From: Roseospira visakhapatnamensis
GTDB lineage: Bacteria > Pseudomonadota > Alphaproteobacteria > Rhodospirillales > Rhodospirillaceae
NCBI RefSeq assembly: GCF_014197915.1
Contig: NZ_JACIGK010000011.1
Location: forward strand, 1 to 64,000
Length of the DNA stretch: 64,000 bases
Reading direction: 5' to 3'
The notes under the pieces were generated by a model. It was not told where the DNA came from. It saw only the letters and a program-made list of their open reading frames with translations, and made no database searches. The translations under genes and the position numbers were made by a program. Shown one piece after another: positions 59,492 to 64,000 of the stretch. The first letter of the stretch is position 1. Each line of letters begins with the position of its first letter.

Positions 59492-59782
59492 TCAGGACAG
59501 GCCCCGCCCGATCTTGCGCAACAGCCCCTGCAACGAGTCCATGGGCACGCCATCGCGACGCATCATGGACAGCACGATCGGGTCGTTCAGGACCTCAACC
59601 AAGCTGGGCTCCCGCGTGCCGGCGAAGGCGGCGGCGTCGTGCCGGGTCGAGGACCGCCCCGACGACGCGGGCCACGCGACCTCTGTCGAGCCTCCTCGGT
59701 GGGCGCGGCGGCCCTCTCCCTCGCGATTCGTTTCACTGGCCGAACGCTGCCCTGCCAAGGGCCTCAAGGCACCCATGCGCAT
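59492..59782 (-). CDS. Possible small hypothetical protein
   Basis: Frame of about 96 residues. Only the C-terminal ~40 residues look protein-like: REPSLVEVLNDPIVLSMMRR followed by DGVPMDSLQGLLRKIGRGLS, which resembles short conserved helical tails of alphaproteobacterial hypothetical proteins (a DPxV ... M..DGV pattern). The N-terminal part is Arg/Gly/Ser-rich and may not be coding; several starts are possible (59782, 59776) and none has a good ribosome site. It may be a gene remnant in a decaying region. Confidence 0.4.
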   Translation of the reverse strand: MRMGALRPLAGQRSASETNREGEGRRAHRGGSTEVAWPASSGRSSTRHDAAAFAGTREPSLVEVLNDPIVLSMMRRDGVPMDSLQGLLRKIGRGLS

Positions 59783-60298
59783 TGATTTGGTTCCGTCTTG
59801 AACTTGAACGTTCCGGGCTGTTGGCTCTCTTTTTTGTCTGGTTCGATCGCGCCCCAAAATCGTTCTTTCGGATGAGCGAACCATCTTTTGTATCATGTTG
59901 TTTCCCCACCCAGCCCCGGTGGGTCATAGCAACAATCGTGATCATAGACACAGATCGCCGATGGGTTCAAGGAACATACGGAATTCCGCTGGTGAATTCG
60001 CGGTAATGCGGCGGAACAGGCGGAGAGTCCGGCCGCTCCAGCCGCAAAAAACACAGCGTGCATGCATCATCGCTGACGCGGAACTTTTGGCCAGCCGTTT
60101 CCCGCATGCCGGCGGCCGGCGTCGGGACTCTCGCCGACGCCTCTCCGGTGGCACCCCGGGGCGGACCCCCGGGGCGGACTCCCGGGCGCAGGCGCGATCT
60201 TGGCGGACCAGACCCGCGATCTTTAGGCTTGCCCGCCCGGGTCCGCCGGCCTAAGCGAGGGCGCATCCGTCCTCATTCCGCCCGTCACGGGAGCCTCC
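59783..60298. other. Relatively AT-rich gene-free region before the EamA transporter
   Basis: The stretch 59820-60080 is noticeably richer in A and T than the rest of the window and could hold promoters or a decayed foreign insert; TGGTTCG (near 59842) and CGAACCA (near 59878) form a loose inverted pair. No gene recognised. Confidence 0.5.
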
Positions 60299-61279
60299 AT
60301 GACCGATCCCGCGCCCAATCCGGGTCCCGGCGCCCCCCCGGCCGCCGTCCCCCATCGCGCCATCACGGACGGCGACACGGGACGAAGCATGGACCGCCCC
60401 CTCGCGGGAATCGGCTTCATGCTGCTGGCCGTGGCCCTGTTCTCAGGCATGGACACCTTGGCCAAGGCATTGACCCCTCACTTCCCCGTAGCCCAGATCC
60501 TGCTGTTCCGGGCCTCCGGGGCGCTGCTGATCGTGCTGCCGCTGGCCTGGCGGCTGGGCGGCGGCGGACGCGCGCTGATCCGCACGGCCCGGGGCGCGGC
60601 CCTCAAGCTGCTGCTGGCGGGACTGCTGGGCGCCGGCGCGCTGGCCAGCTTCCTGGTGGCCTGGCGCACCCTGTCGCTCATCGAGGTCGCCGCGATCCTG
60701 TTCACCGCCCCCCTGATCGTCACCGCCCTGTCCGTGCCGCTGCTGCGCGAACCCGTCGGCCTCCATCGGTGGAGCGCCGTCCTGGTGGGATTCGTGGGCG
60801 TGCTGGTCATTCTGCGCCCGGGCGGTGCCGTGTTCGGCCCGGCCGCCCTGTGGGCGATGGCGGGGGCGCTCTGCTACGCGCTGTGGATGATCAGCCTGCG
60901 GGTGGCCGGCAAGGCGGTGCCATCCACCCTGGTGACGGCCGCCAACGCGCTCATCATGCTGGCGGTCGCCCTGCCGCTGGTGGCCTGGGTCTGGATCCCG
61001 CCCAGCCCGGTTCAGGCCCTCGGCCTGGTGAGCATCGGCGTGATCGGCGGGCTGGCCCAGCTATGCCTGACCCGCGCCTTCAGCCTGGCACCGGCGGCTT
61101 TGGTGGCCCCCTTCGACTACAGCTACATCCTGTACGGCACGGCGCTCGACCTGCTGGTCTTCAGCCTGTTGCCGACCGCCGGCACCTGGGTGGGGCTGAT
61201 CCTGATCACCGCCGCCGGCCTGTACGTGATCCATCGCGAGCGCGTCGTGGCCAAGCGGCGGCGGGCGGCCCACGCCTGA
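60299..61279 (+). CDS. DMT-superfamily (EamA) inner-membrane transporter
   Basis: 326 residues; a ~35-residue Pro-rich lead then ten membrane segments in two EamA halves: GIGFMLLAVALFSGMDTLAK, VAQILLFRASGALLIVLPLA, LLLAGLLGAGALASFLVAWR, FTAPLIVTALSVPLLREPVG, WSAVLVGFVGVLVILRPGG; then LWAMAGALCYALWMISLRVA, MLAVALPLVAWVWI, ALGLVSIGVIGGLAQLCLTR, APFDYSYILYGTALDLLVFS. The REPVG and ILRPG motifs are typical of drug/metabolite or S-adenosylmethionine/riboflavin-type exporters; substrate not predictable. A later ATG at 60389 (MDRPLAGIG) would drop the lead. Isolated gene. Confidence 0.88.
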   Translation: MTDPAPNPGPGAPPAAVPHRAITDGDTGRSMDRPLAGIGFMLLAVALFSGMDTLAKALTPHFPVAQILLFRASGALLIVLPLAWRLGGGGRALIRTARGAALKLLLAGLLGAGALASFLVAWRTLSLIEVAAILFTAPLIVTALSVPLLREPVGLHRWSAVLVGFVGVLVILRPGGAVFGPAALWAMAGALCYALWMISLRVAGKAVPSTLVTAANALIMLAVALPLVAWVWIPPSPVQALGLVSIGVIGGLAQLCLTRAFSLAPAALVAPFDYSYILYGTALDLLVFSLLPTAGTWVGLILITAAGLYVIHRERVVAKRRRAAHA

Positions 61280-61389
61280 GTCTGGCCCCTTCGGCGTCTG
61301 TCCGGCACGGGTGCACGCCGAACCCCCGGGTGAGCGCGATCGTGTTCACACACCTTTTTCCCATTGGCGGCCTTTGCCGAGGATGATGC

Positions 61390-61514
61390 GGGGGCGACGG
61401 CCCCAGGACCCCCGTTTGGGAGGAGACCTCCCAAGCCCTCCTTTTTCTTTCCGGAAGAAGAACTGGGGGACTGGGGGCTGTGCCCCCAGGACAAAACCGG
61501 GCGCCAGCCCGGTT
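61390..61514 (+). repeat. Series of GC hairpins after the EamA gene
   Basis: Three perfect 8-bp stems in sequence: TTGGGAGG/CCTCCCAA (61416-61434), followed shortly by TTTTT (61442-61446) and thus terminator-like; CTGGGGGC/GCCCCCAG (61471-61489); AACCGGGC/GCCCGGTT (61495-61514). A GGGGC/GCCCC dyad precedes them at 61391-61404. The remainder of 61280-61857 has no gene I can support. Confidence 0.65.
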
Positions 61515-61658
61515 ATACTTCGGTGGCCTCAATTACATCGACACAAAAAAGTGTGAATCGGATAGGGGCAAACGGACTGGTTCAGCCTGATCGCGCGTGA
61601 TCACGGACCGGCCGGGGATTCGGCACACACCGACTCCGCTCAGTCCGTCGGTCCCATT

Positions 61659-61706
61659 GCCGGCGCCGCTCGGCGGATGAGTCACACTCGTCCGCCGCTG
61701 GTATCA
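61659..61706. repeat. Dispersed 48-bp hairpin repeat, copy B
   Basis: Hairpin GGCGGATGAGT-CAC-ACTCGTCCGCC (one G-T wobble). It is the inverted counterpart of 56183-56230 with 4 differences, lying 225 bp upstream of the cas4-cas1 start. Confidence 0.85.
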
Positions 61707-61857
61707 GTTGACGCCATTGGCCTGGCGAGCACCACTGCCTACACCCCATGGCCGCATAAACACACCTCTCCGTCTCTTGCGTTGTGGGGTGTCGGGGACG
61801 AGTATGACGTGTTTCGGGTCGGACCAGACACGCCTTGCCCCCCAAGGAGACCCCGTC

Positions 61858-61914
61858 ATGCCGCTGACCCACGCCGACCGCGTCGAGGCCGTCACCCACG
61901 CTGAGGCCCTGTAG
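61858..61914 (+). CDS. Possible 18-residue leader peptide before cas4-cas1
   Basis: ATG at 61858 is preceded by AAGGAG at an 8-9 base spacing, a better ribosome site than that of cas4-cas1 itself. The peptide MPLTHADRVEAVTHAEAL ends at TAG 61912-61914, 16 bases before the cas4-cas1 ATG. A leader or translational coupler is possible; there is no independent support. Confidence 0.35.
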   Translation: MPLTHADRVEAVTHAEAL

Positions 61915-61930
61915 GCAAGGGCGCGCTCCC

Positions 61931-63658
61931 ATGACCGACCGCCCCGATCCCAACCGCGAGCCCGAGCTTCCGTTGCCGGCCCCGCCAGCGCCGGAGGGAG
62001 CGGCCCTGGTGCCGGTGCGGATGGTCAGTGAGTATGTCTATTGTCCGCGTGTTGCCTGGCTGATGTGGGTCGATGGGGCCTGGACCGACACCGCCGACAC
62101 CGAGGAGGGGCGCCAGGTTCACAAACGGGTGGACGCGGGTGGCGGCACGCTGCCCGATGCGCCACCGGACGAGGACGACACCGAGGACATTCACGCCCGC
62201 TCGGTGGCTCTGACGTCGGAGCGCCTGGGCATCACCGGCGTGCTGGATCTGGTGGAGGGGGACGGCGGCCGCGTCAGCCCCGTGGACACCAAGCGCGGCA
62301 AGCGCCCGCATGTCGCCCTCGGCGCCTACGACCCCGAACGGGTGCAGGTCTGCCTGCAGGGTCTGCTGCTGGAGGAGCACGGCTACCGCTGTCACGAGGG
62401 CTTTTTATACTACCGCGCCAGCCGCGAGCGGGTCCGGGTTCCCTTCGACGACGCCTTGCGACAGGCGGCCCTGCACGCGGTCCATGGACTGCGTTTGGCG
62501 GCGGCACAGGCCCGACCGCCGCCACCCCTGATCGACAGCCCCAAATGCCCCCGCTGCGCCCTGGTGGGGATCTGCCTGCCCGACGAAATCGGTCACGCTC
62601 TGGGCACGGCGCCCGCGCCGCGTCCACTGGCGGCCGCGCGGCCCGACGCCCTGCCGCTGATCGTGCAGGCCGGCCACGGCAAGGTCGGCAAGTCGGGCGG
62701 GCAGCTTGTCGTCACGCTCGACGACGCGGCCCCGGTCAAGGCGCGCCTGCCCGAGGTCTCACAGCTTGTGGTGTTCGGCAACGTCTCGGTCACGGCGCCG
62801 GCCCTGCACGAGATGATGCGCCGCGAGATCCCCGTCTCCTGGCACAGCCACGGCGGCTGGTTCCTAGGCCACACGGTGGGGCTGGGCCATCGCACTGTGG
62901 CGGCCCGCGAGGCGCAGTACCGATGCGCGTTCGACCCCGGCTGGTCGCTGCGGTTCGCGCGCGGCGCGGTGGCGGCGAAGATCCGCAATGCCCGCACCTT
63001 GCTGCGCCGCAACCGTCGCGACACGCATCCACCCGACGCCGCGACCGAGACTCTCCGTGCTTTGAAGCGCTTGGCGGGAGACGCCGGACAGGCACACGAT
63101 ACCGCCACGTTGTTGGGCATTGAGGGGGCCGCGGCCGCCGCCTACTTCGGGGCCTTTCCGCTGATGCTGAAAGAGGGCGGACCGGTCGCCTTCGACTTCC
63201 GCACCCGCAACCGTCGCCCGCCCACCGATCCGGTGAATGCGTTGCTGTCCTTTGCCTATGCCTTGCTGGTGCGGACGTGGCACGTCGCCCTGTCGGCCGT
63301 GGGATTGGACCCGTACCGGGGGTTCTACCACACCGTCCGCCACGGCCGCCCGGCCCTCGCCCTGGACATGATGGAACCCGACCGTCCCTTGATCGCCGAA
63401 TCGGCCGTGCTGACGGTCATCAACAATGGCGAGGTCGCGCCCGGCGACTTCGTCCACGCGGCCGGCAGCTGCGCCATGGCCCCGGCGGCCCGCAAGGCCC
63501 TGATCGCCGCCTTCGAACGCCGCCTGGAGCAGGACCTGACCCACCCCGTGTTCGGCTATCAGATCAGCTACCGCCGCCTGATCGAGGTCCAGGCACGCCT
63601 GCTCTGCCGCCACCTGCACGGGGAGATCGACACCTTCCCCTGGGTGACACCGCGATAG
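61931..63658 (+). CDS. cas4-cas1: CRISPR-associated Cas4-Cas1 fusion protein
   Basis: 575 residues. Cas4 part (about 25-225): iron-sulphur Cys38 (YVYCPR) with Cys206, Cys209 and Cys215 (SPKCPRCALVGIC); RecB-type nuclease residues His64, Asp106 (GVLDLVE), Asp119-x-Lys121 (PVDTKRGK) and Gln143. Cas1 part (about 240-575): LIVQAGHGKVGKSGGQLVVT, VSVTAPALHEMMRREIPVSW; metal ligands Glu398 (LLGIEGAAAAAYF), His467 (GFYHTVRHGRPALALD), Asp479 and Glu482. Processes and integrates new spacers with Cas2. Such fusions are known from type I-G (former I-U) and type V-B loci. All catalytic residues are intact. Start ATG 61931 has only a weak AAGG ahead. Confidence 0.95.
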   Translation: MTDRPDPNREPELPLPAPPAPEGAALVPVRMVSEYVYCPRVAWLMWVDGAWTDTADTEEGRQVHKRVDAGGGTLPDAPPDEDDTEDIHARSVALTSERLGITGVLDLVEGDGGRVSPVDTKRGKRPHVALGAYDPERVQVCLQGLLLEEHGYRCHEGFLYYRASRERVRVPFDDALRQAALHAVHGLRLAAAQARPPPPLIDSPKCPRCALVGICLPDEIGHALGTAPAPRPLAAARPDALPLIVQAGHGKVGKSGGQLVVTLDDAAPVKARLPEVSQLVVFGNVSVTAPALHEMMRREIPVSWHSHGGWFLGHTVGLGHRTVAAREAQYRCAFDPGWSLRFARGAVAAKIRNARTLLRRNRRDTHPPDAATETLRALKRLAGDAGQAHDTATLLGIEGAAAAAYFGAFPLMLKEGGPVAFDFRTRNRRPPTDPVNALLSFAYALLVRTWHVALSAVGLDPYRGFYHTVRHGRPALALDMMEPDRPLIAESAVLTVINNGEVAPGDFVHAAGSCAMAPAARKALIAAFERRLEQDLTHPVFGYQISYRRLIEVQARLLCRHLHGEIDTFPWVTPR

Positions 63659-63663
63659 AGAAG

Positions 63664-63975
63664 ATGCGTCCGATGCCGACCGCGACTGACGAGCGTCTCT
63701 ACATTGTCGCCTACGACATCGCCGACCAGAAACGCTGGCGCCGGGTGTGGACGGTGATGAACGGATATGGGGAATGGCTGCAACTCTCCCTCTTCCAGTG
63801 CCGGCTGTCGCGCAAACGCCTGGTGCACCTGCGCGGGGCGCTTTCGGAGGCCATCCAAGACGGCGCCGATCACGTGCTGATCCTCGACCTGGGCCCGGCG
63901 GACACGGTCAAGCCCCGCATCGAGAGTCTGGGCAAGTCTGTCGCCGTGGTGGAGCGCAAGCCCGTCATCGTGTAA
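63664..63975 (+). CDS. cas2: CRISPR-associated endoribonuclease/integration subunit Cas2
   Basis: 103 residues from MRPMPTATDERLYIVAYDIA. Ferredoxin-fold Cas2: the metal-binding Asp in YIVAYDIADQKRWRRVWTVM, then GEWLQLSLFQCRLSRKRLVH and a C-terminal HVLILDLGPADTVKPRIESL with VVERKPVIV. Structural core of the Cas1-Cas2 integrase. It begins 5 bp after the cas4-cas1 stop; a second ATG at 63673 would remove three residues. Only 25 bases remain after its stop, so a CRISPR array, if present, is outside the window. Confidence 0.94.
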   Translation: MRPMPTATDERLYIVAYDIADQKRWRRVWTVMNGYGEWLQLSLFQCRLSRKRLVHLRGALSEAIQDGADHVLILDLGPADTVKPRIESLGKSVAVVERKPVIV

Positions 63976-64000
63976 TCTTCCGATGCGTCATCGTCCCGAG

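Noticed and set aside
59347-60006. A 219-codon plus-strand frame in the gene-poor region
   Set aside because: No domain pattern, no ribosome site, Arg/Ser/Pro-rich first part; its C-terminal part lies in AT-rich non-coding DNA.
63976-64000. A CRISPR array in the window
   Set aside because: No repeat-spacer pattern was found; only 25 bases follow cas2, so an array can only be outside.

Overview
The window is very G+C-rich, codons mostly end in G or C, and gene families and operon orders (rplU-rpmA-obgE-proB-proA, glpR-glpD-glpSTPQUV-glpK, a glycine-riboswitch gcvT-H-PA-PB operon) are those of an alphaproteobacterium. I would place it among Rhodospirillales, but the genus cannot be fixed from sequence reading alone.

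Layout. Bases 1-14.1 kb (all minus strand): the virion-morphogenesis block of a T7-like short-tailed phage, read right to left as three small genes, portal, small protein, scaffold, major capsid protein, small protein, a terminator, tail tubular A, tail nozzle-like, gp14-like, tail fibre, two paralogous spike/fibre proteins, a small protein in the terminase-small-subunit position, terminase large subunit, and the 5' end of one more gene that leaves the window. The order is collinear with T7, but no RNA polymerase, replication, integrase or lysis gene is in view. 14.3-24.2 kb: housekeeping genes (YjbQ enzyme, a membrane protein, ribosomal proteins L21 and L27, ObgE, ProB, ProA, an acetyltransferase, a polytopic membrane protein behind an FNR-like box, a lytic transglycosylase). 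24.5-34.7 kb: a complete glycerol / glycerol-3-phosphate locus (repressor GlpR, dehydrogenase GlpD, ABC importer GlpSTPQUV, glycerol kinase GlpK). 35-38.8 kb: a PAS histidine kinase, an APH-like phosphotransferase and a second DeoR-type regulator.

39-44.5 kb: a ribose-type locus rbsD-rbsA-rbsC-rbsB-rbsR with a double LacI-type operator in front, no ribokinase, and a 131-bp MITE-like element between rbsC and rbsB. 44.6-50.2 kb: a small STAS-like protein and the glycine cleavage operon (gcvT, gcvH, gcvPA, gcvPB) behind a tandem glycine riboswitch. 50.3-58.7 kb: a PAS hybrid histidine kinase, a MaoC/PhaJ-like hydratase, a phospholipase D-VTT fusion protein, tRNA-Phe, a hairpin-rich gap, and a receiver-kinase-receiver-Hpt hybrid kinase. 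58.7-61.9 kb: mostly non-coding DNA with dispersed hairpin repeats around one EamA transporter. 61.9-64 kb: a cas4-cas1 fusion gene and cas2, the CRISPR adaptation module, at the right edge. No effector gene or array lies inside the window.

The most unusual signals are the cas4-cas1/cas2 module with no effector gene on its visible side; the MITE-like hairpin element that supplies the rbsC stop codon and has a diverged second copy with one compensatory stem change; the complementary loss of catalytic motifs in the GlpS/GlpT ATPase pair; and the stripped-down T7-collinear virion module with a terminator where T7 has Tphi.
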